Below are positions 25,204 to 34,250 of a DNA stretch of 64,000 bases, in pieces; positions within the stretch are counted from its first letter, which is position 1, and each line of letters starts with the position of its first letter. Below the pieces are notes generated by a model that saw only the letters and a program-made list of their open reading frames with translations, did no database searches and was not told the origin of the DNA. Position numbers and translations under genes: made by a program. The stretch is from an uncultured Lachnospiraceae bacterium (GTDB lineage: Bacteria > Bacillota > Clostridia > Lachnospirales > Lachnospiraceae). The stretch is from positions 42,188 to 106,187 of the forward strand of contig CAJTSL010000005.1 of assembly GCA_910578845.1 (NCBI GenBank), read 5' to 3'.

Positions 25204-27058
25204 TGTAAAATTATTTTATAGAAGAACCGCGCTGATCATCTATGATGTGATCAGTGTGATCTTGGCAAGTTATCTGGCGATTCTTCTGCGTTACGATTTG
25301 CATATCGGAGAGATACCGGAACATTTCCTACAGCCGATTGAGCGTTTTATGCCGTTAAACCTTGTGCTGACGTTGCTTATTTTTTATTTCTTTCATTTAT
25401 ATAGCAGCCTCTGGGCGTTTGCCGGAGAGACGGAACTTCAGAATATTGTAGTTTCCTGTGCCATAGCAGCGGTTGTCAACGGGATCGGTTTGCAGTTTTT
25501 CAAAGTTTCGGGGCAGGCGGTGCCTAAAAGTTATCCTTTCTTATATATGTTCGTACTTGTTTTCTGCATTTTTGCAAGCCGCTTTTCGTATCGTTTTTTC
25601 CGAGGGCTCAAACATAAGCAGCAGAACAAAAAGAACCAGATATCCGTCATGGTCATTGGCGCCGGCGAGGCAGCCAATGCCATTATCAAAGAGATCGTGA
25701 ACAGCAACTTTTCTACTATGCTCATCAAATGTATCATTGACGATGATAAAGGGAAATGGGGCAGATATATCCAGGGAATCAAAATAGCGGGCGGACGGGA
25801 CAAAATTGTTGAGTGCGCTGACATTTATGATATAGATGAAATCATTGTGGCGATGCCTTCCGCGTCTAGAGGCGAGATTAGGAACATTTTGGAAATCTGT
25901 AAAGATACGAATTGTAAACTGCGCTCTCTGCCCGGCATGTACCAGTTGGTAAATGGGGATGTCAGCGTCAGCAAACTGCGGGACATCGAGGTAGAAGACC
26001 TGTTAGGGCGGGATCCCATCTGTGTGGACATGGATTCCATTCTCGGATATGTACAGGGTAAGACTGTCCTGGTGACAGGCGGCGGCGGTTCCATCGGAAG
26101 CGAGCTTTGCAGGCAGATCGCGCAGCATAGGCCGAAACGCCTTGTCATTGTCGATATTTATGAGAATAATGTATATGACATGCAGCAAGAGATGAAAATG
26201 AAGCACCCCGAGTTGGATTTGGTGGTTCTGATCGCCTCTGTGCGGAATACGAACCGCATGAACTGGATTTTTACGACTTACTGTCCGGACATCGTCTATC
26301 ATGCGGCGGCGCATAAACATGTGCCATTGATGGAAGACAGCCCGACAGAAGCGATTAAAAATAACGTATTCGGTACCTTTAAAACGGCACAGGCAGCAGC
26401 AATGAGCGGTGTGAAGCGGTTCGTCATGATTTCTACGGATAAGGCAGTGAACCCGACGAACATCATGGGAGCGAGCAAACGCATCTGCGAGATGATCATC
26501 CAGACATTTAACAAGCATTATGATACGGAGTTCGTGGCTGTGCGCTTTGGCAATGTCCTTGGCAGCAATGGCAGTGTGATCCCCCTCTTTAAGAAACAGA
26601 TTGCAGAGGGCGGGCCGGTCACGGTGACACACCCGGAGATTATCCGTTACTTTATGACGATTACCGAAGCCGTATCACTTGTCTTGCAGGCAGGCGCTTA
26701 TGCCAAAGGCGGAGAAATCTTCGTTTTGGATATGGGAGAACCCGTCAAGATACTGGATTTGGCAGAGAACTTGATCCGTTTGTCCGGTTATCGGGTAGGG
26801 GAAGATATTAAGATAGAATTTACGGGGCTTCGGCCAGGCGAAAAATTATATGAAGAATTGCTAATGGATGAAGAGGGCATGAAAGAAACGGCAAATAAAA
26901 TGATTCATATCGGCAAGCCGATTGAATTAGATGAGCAGGAGTTTTTCATGCAGTTGAAAGAGCTAAAAGACGAATGTGTGATTGAAAGTCCGGACATCAA
27001 ACCGTTGATCCAGAAAATCGTGCCGACTTATCACTATCAGGATACGGATATATTATAG
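25166..27058 (+). CDS. pglF: UDP-GlcNAc 4,6-dehydratase PglF/WbpM type
   Basis: A 630-residue membrane-bound dehydratase, the normal length for PglF, WbpM and CapD. Four N-terminal helices (to about residue 135) precede two Rossmann domains. The second has the NAD loop VTGGGGSIGSELC and the catalytic region MISTDKAVNPTNIMGASKR, followed by RFGNVLGSNGSV and TGLRPGEKLYEELL. It makes UDP-4-keto-6-deoxy-HexNAc, the precursor for bacillosamine-type, QuiNAc or FucNAc sugars. It overlaps the Wzy_C gene by 38 bp. An ATG four codons downstream is an alternative start. With the PglE-like gene next, the 4-amino sugar route is the best call. Confidence 0.88.
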   Translation: MVINMKKKRKPFNVKLFYRRTALIIYDVISVILASYLAILLRYDLHIGEIPEHFLQPIERFMPLNLVLTLLIFYFFHLYSSLWAFAGETELQNIVVSCAIAAVVNGIGLQFFKVSGQAVPKSYPFLYMFVLVFCIFASRFSYRFFRGLKHKQQNKKNQISVMVIGAGEAANAIIKEIVNSNFSTMLIKCIIDDDKGKWGRYIQGIKIAGGRDKIVECADIYDIDEIIVAMPSASRGEIRNILEICKDTNCKLRSLPGMYQLVNGDVSVSKLRDIEVEDLLGRDPICVDMDSILGYVQGKTVLVTGGGGSIGSELCRQIAQHRPKRLVIVDIYENNVYDMQQEMKMKHPELDLVVLIASVRNTNRMNWIFTTYCPDIVYHAAAHKHVPLMEDSPTEAIKNNVFGTFKTAQAAAMSGVKRFVMISTDKAVNPTNIMGASKRICEMIIQTFNKHYDTEFVAVRFGNVLGSNGSVIPLFKKQIAEGGPVTVTHPEIIRYFMTITEAVSLVLQAGAYAKGGEIFVLDMGEPVKILDLAENLIRLSGYRVGEDIKIEFTGLRPGEKLYEELLMDEEGMKETANKMIHIGKPIELDEQEFFMQLKELKDECVIESPDIKPLIQKIVPTYHYQDTDIL

Positions 27059-27088
27059 ATGTCGCAGAGAGCAAGGAGGAAAACAAAG

Positions 27089-28225
27089 GTGGAAAGGAAA
27101 AGGATTTATTTATCGTCTCCGACCATGCATGGGAAGGAGCAGGAATTCGTGCAGGAAGCGTTTGATACGAACTGGGTAGCGCCTCTTGGGCCAAATGTCA
27201 CTGCGTTAGAAAAGGAAATGACTGCTTATACGAAGGCAGGATACGCCACGGCGTTAAGCGCCGGTACGGCGGCGATTCATCTTGCCTTGAAATTATTGCA
27301 TATCGGACGGGGCGATATCGTCTTCGTATCAGATTTAACCTTCTCGGCTACCTGTAATCCGATCATATATGAGGGAGCAACCCCGGTATTCATTGATGCG
27401 GAGCCGGATACCTGGAACATGTCTCCCCAAGCGTTAGAGCGTGCCTTTGAAAAATATCCTCATCCCAAAGCAGTGCTTTGCGCCTATCTGTATGGAACCC
27501 CCGCTAAAATTGATGAGATTATGGCAATTTGTGAGAAACATCATGTGCCATATGTGGAAGATGCCGCAGAGTCGTTAAGCAGCACATACAAAGGAAAACA
27601 CACAGGAACGTTTGGTAAATTTGGCATCTATTCTTTTAACGGGAATAAGATCATCACGACATCCGGCGGTGGCATGTTGGTATCCGAAGACGAAGGGGCG
27701 ATGAAAAAGGCACTCTTTTTAGCCACGCAGGCAAGGGATCCTGCAAGACATTACCAGCATTCCGAGATTGGCTATAATTACCGGATGAGCAACATAACGG
27801 CAGGGATCGGAAGAGGCCAGTTGCTGTATTTAGAGGAACATAAAGCTCGCAAACAAGCAATCTATAAACAATACCAAGAAGCTTTCGCAGATATTGCGGA
27901 AATTACGATGAACCCGCTCAACCCGGACGGCGATGCCAATAACTGGCTCTCTTGTATGACGATTGCGAAGGGATGCAGCGTGAACCCGGACACGATCATG
28001 GATGCGCTTGAAAATGAGAATATAGAAAGCCGCCCAATCTGGAAACCAATGCATGAGCAGCCGGTTTTCGCAGACTGTGATTTCATGCCGCATCATGAAG
28101 ACGGCAGCAGTGTTGGCAGCGATATCTTTGCAAGAGGGCTTTGTCTGCCGAGTGATATCAAGAATACGCCGGAAGATATGGACTTGATCATCGGGACTGT
28201 GAGAAAATGTTTCACGGATCGATAA
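27089..28225 (+). CDS. pglE: UDP-4-amino-4,6-dideoxy-GlcNAc transaminase PglE type
   Basis: A 378-residue DegT-family PLP aminotransferase. RIYLSSPTMHGKEQEFVQEAF and NWVAPLGPNV at the start, ALSAGTAAIHLALKLL, YVEDAAESLSSTYKGK and FSFNGNKIITTSGGGM (PLP lysine in GNK) match PglE. An ATG abuts the pglF stop, but AAGGAGG lies nine bases before a GTG at 27089, which also restores the family-like N-terminus, so GTG is taken as the start. It would aminate the PglF product at C4. The PglD acetyltransferase usually needed next is not present in the window. Confidence 0.87.
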   Translation: MERKRIYLSSPTMHGKEQEFVQEAFDTNWVAPLGPNVTALEKEMTAYTKAGYATALSAGTAAIHLALKLLHIGRGDIVFVSDLTFSATCNPIIYEGATPVFIDAEPDTWNMSPQALERAFEKYPHPKAVLCAYLYGTPAKIDEIMAICEKHHVPYVEDAAESLSSTYKGKHTGTFGKFGIYSFNGNKIITTSGGGMLVSEDEGAMKKALFLATQARDPARHYQHSEIGYNYRMSNITAGIGRGQLLYLEEHKARKQAIYKQYQEAFADIAEITMNPLNPDGDANNWLSCMTIAKGCSVNPDTIMDALENENIESRPIWKPMHEQPVFADCDFMPHHEDGSSVGSDIFARGLCLPSDIKNTPEDMDLIIGTVRKCFTDR

Positions 28226-28251
28226 GCGATTGGGGAAACAAGTGATTTAAG

Positions 28252-28296
28252 TGATTTTTCAACCCACAATTTGTGCCGGAGTGTCACAAATTCGTA
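28252..28296. repeat. Degenerate relative of the double-hairpin intergenic repeat
   Basis: TTTTTCAACC, then TTTGTGCCG, matches the core of the 8961 and 63946 repeats with a few changes. AATTTGTG (28268-28275) pairs with CACAAATT (28285-28292) around a 9-base loop. It lies in the 90-bp gap between pglE and pglC and could be a partial terminator or leader structure. Confidence 0.5.
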
Positions 28297-28315
28297 AGTT
28301 GAGCAAGAATGGGGG

Positions 28316-28948
28316 ATGAATATGATATACGCAAAATATGTGAAAAGGTTACTGGATATTCTGCTGTCCTTGTCCGCCATTATCGTGCTTAGTCCGTTGT
28401 TGCTTATTCTGTATGTGCTAGTTAAGGTGAAACTTGGCAGTCCTGTCCTTTTCAAGCAGGAGCGCCCGGGCAGGAACGAAGAAATCTTTACGCTCTGCAA
28501 ATTCCGTACGATGACGGATAGGCGGAATGCAAACGGAGAGCTGTTGCCGGATGAGGAAAGGCTGACAAAGTTTGGGAAATTGTTGCGCTCAACCAGTTTG
28601 GACGAGCTGCCAGAGCTTTTCAATATTTTAAAGGGCGATATGAGCCTGATCGGGCCACGCCCGCTGCTGGTGCGATATCTTCCGTGGTATACGCAAGAAG
28701 AAAGACACCGGCATGATATGCGCCCAGGGCTTACAGGATTGGCGCAAGTCAATGGACGCAATGCGTTAGGATGGGAAGCGCGGTTTGCGTATGACTTAGA
28801 ATATGTTAGGAATTGTAGTTTCTTAATGGACGTGAAGGTCCTGGGAATGACATTCGGAAAAGTGTTGAAACGTTCAGGGACGCTATCGGGCGCGGAACAG
28901 ACTGTGGAAGATTTGGACGTTTGCCGTAGCAGGCAGGAAAATGCCTAA
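28316..28948 (+). CDS. pglC: Undecaprenyl-phosphate phosphoglycosyl transferase PglC type
   Basis: A 210-residue small monotopic sugar transferase. One re-entrant N-terminal helix (LLDILLSLSAIIVLSPLLLILYVLV) is followed by PVLFKQERPG, KFRTMT, the catalytic Asp-Glu pair in STSLDELPELFNILKGDMSLIGPRPLL and HDMRPGLTGLAQVNGRN. The length and motifs fit PglC, which moves a phospho-sugar from UDP-diNAc-bacillosamine to undecaprenyl phosphate; it thus starts glycan assembly. ATG codons at 28316 and 28322 are both possible after GGGGGA. The next gene overlaps its 3' end in one frame. Confidence 0.9.
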   Translation: MNMIYAKYVKRLLDILLSLSAIIVLSPLLLILYVLVKVKLGSPVLFKQERPGRNEEIFTLCKFRTMTDRRNANGELLPDEERLTKFGKLLRSTSLDELPELFNILKGDMSLIGPRPLLVRYLPWYTQEERHRHDMRPGLTGLAQVNGRNALGWEARFAYDLEYVRNCSFLMDVKVLGMTFGKVLKRSGTLSGAEQTVEDLDVCRSRQENA

Positions 28949-28982
28949 GATATGGCACAAATTCGCAGGTCAGGAAGGGAGC

Positions 28983-29939
28983 ATGGATCTTGTGAGAAAG
29001 ATACCCGTATTTGAAAAGGAGCTGGAAAGAACCTGCATACAGGAATTGTCGGATAGCTATGGGAATAATAGGATTTTCATGAAAAGAGATGACTGCATCC
29101 CCTTTAGCTTTGGCGGGAATAAGGCAAGAAAAGCAGCGGAATTTTACCGTGAGATCAAAAAGAGGGAAACGGATGTCGTCATGACATATGGAAGCAACAG
29201 CTCCAATCATTGCCGCATCATTGCCAATATGGCTGCCGGTATGGGACTTGCCTGCCATATTATATCGCCTGAAGAAAACAGGACATTGTTGAATAATACC
29301 CGGCTTGTGCAGAGCTTTGGCGCGACAATTGAGGTTTGCCCGGTGACGCATGTCGCGGAGACGATAGCGCATCGGATCAGGATTTATGAAGAACAGGGAA
29401 AACGTCCTTATTTCATCGTAGGAGGAGGACATGGGAACCCGGGCACGGAAGCTTACGTGAAAGCTTACCGGGAAATAGAAGAGCAGGAGAAAGAATTAGG
29501 ATTTGATTTTGATTATATATTCCATGCATCCGGTACAGGTGCGACGCAGGCCGGATTGGTATGCGGGAAATTGCTTTCTATAGCCTCTGCAAAGAGAATC
29601 GTAGGCATCAGCATCGCAAGAGAAGCGGGCAGAGGAAGAGAGGTTGTGAAGGAAAGCATCAAGGAGTATCTGGGTGAACGTTTTGGGGAACTTTATAAGG
29701 AAGAGGAACTGATTTTTACGGATGCGTACAGAAGCGGCGGTTATGGCGAGTATACAGAAGAAATCAGGCAAGTGATTTCCCATGTCATGGAACGGGACGG
29801 CATTCCGATGGATACGACTTATGTCGGCAAGGCATTCAGTGGAATGCTTGCTTATTTGCAGGAAAAAGGAATAGAGGACAAAAAGATTCTTTTCATTCAT
29901 ACGGGAGGCTGTCCGCTTTTTTTTGACAAACTGGAATAG
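28983..29939 (+). CDS. PLP enzyme of the ACC deaminase/D-cysteine desulfhydrase family
   Basis: A 318-residue fold-II PLP enzyme related to tryptophan synthase beta. FMKRDDCIPFSFGGNKARKA holds the PLP lysine in GGNK, GSNSSNHCR is the substrate loop, and SGTGATQAGL binds the phosphate. Family members deaminate ACC or D-cysteine, or make diaminopropionate or other amino acids. AGGAAGGGA precedes the ATG at 28983; a longer form would overlap pglC. It lies between pglC and an ATP-grasp ligase, so it probably prepares the carboxylate or amino acid that the ligase joins to a sugar (inference). A housekeeping role is less likely here. Confidence 0.78.
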   Translation: MDLVRKIPVFEKELERTCIQELSDSYGNNRIFMKRDDCIPFSFGGNKARKAAEFYREIKKRETDVVMTYGSNSSNHCRIIANMAAGMGLACHIISPEENRTLLNNTRLVQSFGATIEVCPVTHVAETIAHRIRIYEEQGKRPYFIVGGGHGNPGTEAYVKAYREIEEQEKELGFDFDYIFHASGTGATQAGLVCGKLLSIASAKRIVGISIAREAGRGREVVKESIKEYLGERFGELYKEEELIFTDAYRSGGYGEYTEEIRQVISHVMERDGIPMDTTYVGKAFSGMLAYLQEKGIEDKKILFIHTGGCPLFFDKLE

Positions 29940-30027
29940 CTGTATGATGTTGTGGACTTTGGGCAGTAACTAAACTGGGGCACGAAAGCAACGAAACTGT
30001 GATGCGAAGGTTAGACGGAGGATTGGC

Positions 30028-31011
30028 ATGAACATATTGATCTTAAGCGCAGGGACAAGGGATAAAATAGTACAATACTTCAAAAAAGAAGTAGGGACAG
30101 ATGGGAAAGTGATAGCAACAGATTGCAGTAATCTGGCGCCTGCGGTATATGATGCGGACAAATTCTATCTGGTACCGCGGATTACGGCGCCTGGCTACCT
30201 GGAACAAATACTTACTATTTGCCGGGAAGAGAAGATTGATGGCGTATTTTCACTGATTGACCCGGAGTTATCCATGTTAGCCAAAGAGCGGGAGCGCTTT
30301 CTGGAAATCGGCACGACACCTATTATCTCTCCGTATGATCTGGTAGAGACTTGTTTTGACAAATATAAGATGTACCAGATGCTCCGTGAAATGCAGATAC
30401 CGACCGGGAAATGTTTCATAGAAAAAGAGGCGTTTTATCAGGCGCTTGCGGATGGGGAGATCTCATATCCGGTCTTCGTTAAGCCGGTGCGGGGCAGTGC
30501 GAGCATCAATATTAATAAAGTGAACAGCAAAGAGGAAATAGAGCTTTTATTTTCCTTATATGATGATCTGATGATACAGGAATACATGGACGGACAAGAG
30601 TTCGGTGCGGATGTATATGTTGACATGGTATCGGGGAAATGCACGTCTCTCTTCGTGAAGAAAAAAATCAAAATGCGCGCTGGGGAGACGGATAAATCAG
30701 TTTCTTTTAAAGATGAGAAATTATTCGCTATGCTGCGTGATTTTGTGGAGCGCTGCGGATTCTGCGGGATGATAGATATTGATATTTTTCAGATGAATGG
30801 GACATATTATATCTCGGAGGTCAATCCCCGGTTTGGAGGCGGCTATCCGCATGCCTATGCCTGTGGAGTGAACATGCCAAGACAGGTACTGGCAAACCTT
30901 GCCGGCAGGGCGAATGAAGTGGAGATTGGAAATTATCTGGAATATATCTGTATGATGAAGTATAATGAGATAGCGGTCAAAGATATGAACGGCATGCAGA
31001 TTGTCCCTTGA
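30028..31011 (+). CDS. ATP-grasp ligase (CarB-like, glycan locus paralogue 2)
   Basis: A 327-residue ATP-grasp protein, clearly paralogous to the one at 2243: both share MNILI at the start, a TDCS then AP-Y-AD segment, PVF-KPVRG, the KK--MRAGET--S loop and EINPRFGGGYPHA or EVNPRFGGGYPHA. It would make an amide bond between a carboxylate and an amine. It sits after pglF, pglE and pglC where PglD would be expected; in Neisseria the PglB2 protein carries an ATP-grasp domain instead of an acetyltransferase and yields a glyceramido sugar. A similar job here is the leading hypothesis. GGAGG precedes the ATG by six bases. Confidence 0.83.
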   Translation: MNILILSAGTRDKIVQYFKKEVGTDGKVIATDCSNLAPAVYDADKFYLVPRITAPGYLEQILTICREEKIDGVFSLIDPELSMLAKERERFLEIGTTPIISPYDLVETCFDKYKMYQMLREMQIPTGKCFIEKEAFYQALADGEISYPVFVKPVRGSASININKVNSKEEIELLFSLYDDLMIQEYMDGQEFGADVYVDMVSGKCTSLFVKKKIKMRAGETDKSVSFKDEKLFAMLRDFVERCGFCGMIDIDIFQMNGTYYISEVNPRFGGGYPHAYACGVNMPRQVLANLAGRANEVEIGNYLEYICMMKYNEIAVKDMNGMQIVP

Positions 31012-31029
31012 CATACATGGAGTGTGGAA

Positions 31030-32127
31030 ATGAGCAGAATTTTAATTTTAATCAATTCTTCTGGCGGCTTATATGATTTCAGGAATGAATTTGTAGAAGC
31101 GCTTCTGGAGAAGCACCAGGTTTTTGTCAGCCTGCCGGATGACGTCAAGACAAAAGAACTGACGCAAGAAGGCTGTCAGATCATCCGTACGCCGATTAAC
31201 CGCAGAGGCATCAATCCGTTAGAGGACCTGAAACTATATCGCACCTACCGGAACCTGATGAAGGAACTAGAGCCGGATTTGGTCATTACGTATACGATTA
31301 AGCCGAATATATACGGTGGGTTCTCTGCAGGCAGGATGAAGATCCCTTATATCACGACGATTACCGGGTTAGGCGGCGCTTTTGATAGGACTGGGCTGTT
31401 CTTACAGCTTATTATCCATATGTACCGCGCGGGCATGAAAAAGGCCGCATGTGTCTTTTTCCAGAATGAAGAGAACAGGAATATTTTCAAGAATTTTGGC
31501 ATCGTCGGACGAAAAGACAGGCTTGTCATGGGATCTGGCGTCAGCTTGGAACATCATACATTTGTGGAATACCCCAAACGGGCGCAAACACATTTCCTAT
31601 TCGTGGGGCGTGTCATGAAGGAGCGGGGGATTCTGGAATTTATCGCTGCGGCGAAAAAATTACATAGCGATCTCGTATCGTTTGATATCCTGGGGTATTG
31701 TGATGAAGATTATCAGGAGACGCTGGAAGCTTTGGAAAAAGAAGGTGTTATCCGGCAGCTTGGATTTCATACGGAAGTACATCCTTACCTTGCCGATGCG
31801 GACGCTATTGTCGTAGCTTCTTTCCATGAGGGAATGTCCAATGCCCTTATTGAAGCGGCAGCGACAGGAAGGCCTGTCATCGCATCGAAAATCAGCGGGT
31901 GCCTGGAAGCCTTTGAAGAAGGAAAGACTGGATTTGGATTTACCCCGGGTAAGCCGGAAGAATTGATACAGGCAATGGAGAAGTTCCTGGCGCTTTCTTA
32001 CGAAGAGCGTGCGAAGATGGGACGTGCGGCAAGGAGCAAGATGGAACGGGAATTCGACCGGAAGCTTGTGACGGCGGCTTATATGGATGAGGTTAGGAAG
32101 ATACTGGATCATAGAAAGGAGAAATAA
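31030..32127 (+). CDS. GT4 glycosyltransferase, PglA-like
   Basis: A 365-residue GT-B enzyme. It begins MSRILILINSSGGLYDFRNEFVEAL and has TYTIKPNIYGGFSAG and ITGLGGAF, features of PglA/CapM-type transferases that add the second sugar to undecaprenyl-PP-bacillosamine. The GT4 nucleotide-sugar site is VVASFHEGMSNALIEAAATGRPVIAS (E-x7-E). GGAG is seven bases before the ATG at 31030; a GTG two codons upstream is weaker. It immediately follows the ATP-grasp gene and likely adds GalNAc or a related sugar. Confidence 0.8.
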   Translation: MSRILILINSSGGLYDFRNEFVEALLEKHQVFVSLPDDVKTKELTQEGCQIIRTPINRRGINPLEDLKLYRTYRNLMKELEPDLVITYTIKPNIYGGFSAGRMKIPYITTITGLGGAFDRTGLFLQLIIHMYRAGMKKAACVFFQNEENRNIFKNFGIVGRKDRLVMGSGVSLEHHTFVEYPKRAQTHFLFVGRVMKERGILEFIAAAKKLHSDLVSFDILGYCDEDYQETLEALEKEGVIRQLGFHTEVHPYLADADAIVVASFHEGMSNALIEAAATGRPVIASKISGCLEAFEEGKTGFGFTPGKPEELIQAMEKFLALSYEERAKMGRAARSKMEREFDRKLVTAAYMDEVRKILDHRKEK

Positions 32128-32131
32128 GAAA

Positions 32132-33448
32132 ATGGACTTGTATGAGAAGATTGTAGGCGGTGAGGAGAAAGTTTCACTGGTTGGGCTTGGCTATGTGGGA
32201 ATGCCGATTGCGGTGGCTTTTGCAAGGAAAATAAAAGTAGTCGGATTTGATCTGAATGAAGAAAAGATTGGCTTATATAAGAACGGGATTGACCCGACCA
32301 ACGAGGTAGGGAATGAAGTCATCCGCAATACAAGCGTAGAGTTTACGGCGGACGCCTCTAAGTTAAAAGAAGCAAAATTCCATATCGTAGCGGTGCCAAC
32401 GCCGGTAAAAAGCGACCATACGCCGGATTTATCTCCCGTAGAAGGGGCAAGCCGCATTTTGGGACAGAATCTGACAAAAGGTTCCATCGTTGTATATGAA
32501 TCGACGGTATATCCGGGCGTGACAGAAGAGATCTGTGTGCCGATCTTAGAGAAAGAATCCGGCTTACGCTGTGGCGTTGATTTTAAAATCGGCTATTCAC
32601 CAGAGCGTATCAATCCGGGCGACAAGGTACATAGACTGGAAACGATTACCAAAATTGTATCCGGCATGGACGAAGAGACGCTAGATACGGTTGCAAAAGT
32701 ATATGAACTTGTTGTGGAGGCGGGCGTTTACCGTGCAGAATCCATTAAAGTGGCGGAAGCGGCAAAAGTCATTGAAAATAGCCAAAGAGATATCAATATT
32801 GCGTTTATGAATGAGCTTTCCATTATTTTCCATAAGATGGATATTGATACGCAGGCGGTCTTAAAAGCAGCCGGCACGAAATGGAATTTCTTAAATTTCA
32901 TGCCGGGATTGGTAGGCGGTCATTGCATCGGAGTAGACCCATATTATCTGACTTATAAATCGGATGAATTAGGATACCATTCGAGAATTATCTTAGCAGG
33001 CAGGCGCATCAATGATGAAATGGGCAAATATGTAGCGGAAAGCCTTGTGAAAAACCTGATCAAAGCAGATATCCCGGTCAAGACGGCGAAGGTGGCGATT
33101 CTTGGGTTTACTTTTAAAGAGAATTGTCCTGACACAAGGAATACCAAAGTCATTGATATCTATAATGAGCTGGGCGAATATGGGATTCGTCCTCTTGTCG
33201 TAGACCCGGCGGCGGATGAGAAGGAAGCCGAGAGGCTTTATGGCATCGCTTTTGGCAAGATAGAAGATATACAGGATATGGACGCCGTAGTCGTTGCGGT
33301 AGCGCATAACGAATTCCAGGCGCTTGACAGGGAAAAGATGGACAAGTTCTATCAGCCAGGAAACAGCAAGAAAGTACTTGTTGATATCAAGGGCGTACTG
33401 CACAAGGAAGATTATATGACTGAAGATTACATTTATTGGCGGCTCTAA
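32132..33448 (+). CDS. tviB: UDP-N-acetylhexosamine 6-dehydrogenase TviB/WbpA type
   Basis: A 438-residue nucleotide sugar dehydrogenase. The NAD loop is VGLGYVGMPIAVAF, the N-terminal domain has AVPTPVKSDHTPDL and YSPERINPGDKVH, and the catalytic cysteine is in GLVGGHCIGVDPYYL. The C-terminal UDP-binding domain has FTFKENCPDTRNTKV. These are TviB features; the enzyme oxidises UDP-GlcNAc or UDP-GalNAc to the uronic acid with two NAD. AAAGGAG stands upstream of the ATG at 32132, while the frame is open back into the GT4 gene. Its partner epimerase is at 36810. Confidence 0.9.
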   Translation: MDLYEKIVGGEEKVSLVGLGYVGMPIAVAFARKIKVVGFDLNEEKIGLYKNGIDPTNEVGNEVIRNTSVEFTADASKLKEAKFHIVAVPTPVKSDHTPDLSPVEGASRILGQNLTKGSIVVYESTVYPGVTEEICVPILEKESGLRCGVDFKIGYSPERINPGDKVHRLETITKIVSGMDEETLDTVAKVYELVVEAGVYRAESIKVAEAAKVIENSQRDINIAFMNELSIIFHKMDIDTQAVLKAAGTKWNFLNFMPGLVGGHCIGVDPYYLTYKSDELGYHSRIILAGRRINDEMGKYVAESLVKNLIKADIPVKTAKVAILGFTFKENCPDTRNTKVIDIYNELGEYGIRPLVVDPAADEKEAERLYGIAFGKIEDIQDMDAVVVAVAHNEFQALDREKMDKFYQPGNSKKVLVDIKGVLHKEDYMTEDYIYWRL

Positions 33449-33478
33449 AAATGGGGATAAGCTAACGGGGAATTGGAA

Positions 33479-34228
33479 ATGGGTATGAAAATTGCGGTGC
33501 GGATGGATGACATTACGCCGGATATGAACTGGGAGAATTTCTATTTCTTCCAGGAACTATTCAAGAAGGCGAATATTACGCCTTTACTTGGGATCGTGCC
33601 GGAAAACCGGGACGAAAAGCTGCATTGCGGGCAATCCAGGGAAGATTTTTATGAAGTGATGAAAGAACTGGAACAGGCCGGATACTGCTTTGCCATGCAT
33701 GGCTGCTATCATCTTTATACGACGAAAAGAGGAGGGCGCTTTCCGTTAAATAATTATTCCGAGTTTGCGGGCCTTCCTTATGAACAGCAAAAAGAGATGC
33801 TCTCTTTTGGCAAGGAAACCTTAAAAGCGCATGGGATAGAAACGGATATTTTCATGGCGCCAGCGCATTCCTATGATAAAAATACGCTAAAGGCACTAAA
33901 AGAACTTGGCTTTACGAGAATAACCGATGGATTTGGGAATGCGCCTTATAGAGAAAGCGGGATAGTATTCTATCCGATTTCCTTCTTGCTAAAAAACAGC
34001 CTGAAACGGGAGAGGGGGGGGCTTACCACGATGGTGGTTCATGCCAATACCCTTACCAAAGCCGACAAAGAACGCTATGAAAGAATCTTTGATGAATATG
34101 GCAAGAATATGATTTCTTACTCGGCTTATTTGGAGGCAGCACCTCTTAAGCGGCATTTTTGGGGCAGGGCAGGGGAGTATTTGCTGGCAAAAGCAAAGTT
34201 TCTGCTAGTCAGGGTAAGAAGCAGATAA
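33479..34228 (+). CDS. DUF2334-like polysaccharide deacetylase
   Basis: About 249 residues. The NodB-like barrel motifs are AVRMDDITPDM (metal-binding Asp pair), FAMHGCYHLY (His pair) and MAPAHSYD, in the form typical of DUF2334 proteins. It would remove an N-acetyl group from an amino sugar, perhaps before the ATP-grasp or formyl group is added. No signal peptide is seen, so it acts in the cytoplasm. ATG codons at 33479 and 33485 are both possible. A G8 tract lies at 34014-34021 in the 3' third of the gene. Confidence 0.75.
   Translation: MGMKIAVRMDDITPDMNWENFYFFQELFKKANITPLLGIVPENRDEKLHCGQSREDFYEVMKELEQAGYCFAMHGCYHLYTTKRGGRFPLNNYSEFAGLPYEQQKEMLSFGKETLKAHGIETDIFMAPAHSYDKNTLKALKELGFTRITDGFGNAPYRESGIVFYPISFLLKNSLKRERGGLTTMVVHANTLTKADKERYERIFDEYGKNMISYSAYLEAAPLKRHFWGRAGEYLLAKAKFLLVRVRSR
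34014..34021 (+). repeat. G8 homopolymer within the deacetylase coding region
   Basis: Eight consecutive G residues fall in codons near residue 180. Gain or loss of one base would shift the frame and drop the last 70 residues, so the gene is a candidate for slipped-strand phase variation. In this sequence the frame is intact. Confidence 0.55.
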
Positions 34229-34250
34229 AGAGAAAGGTTTGGTCGCTACC

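Noticed and set aside
26003..26632. 209-codon minus-strand frame within pglF
   Set aside because: It lies fully inside a well-supported gene, has Cys/His/Arg-rich noise composition and no family motif.
28093..28761. 222-codon minus-strand frame over pglE and pglC
   Set aside because: Antisense to two recognised genes, with Ser/Arg-rich composition typical of a shadow frame.
29920..29947. Promoter with a perfect TTGACA near the end of the desulfhydrase gene
   Set aside because: No good -10 box lies at 16 to 18 bp; the nearest TATGAT has only a 14-bp spacer.
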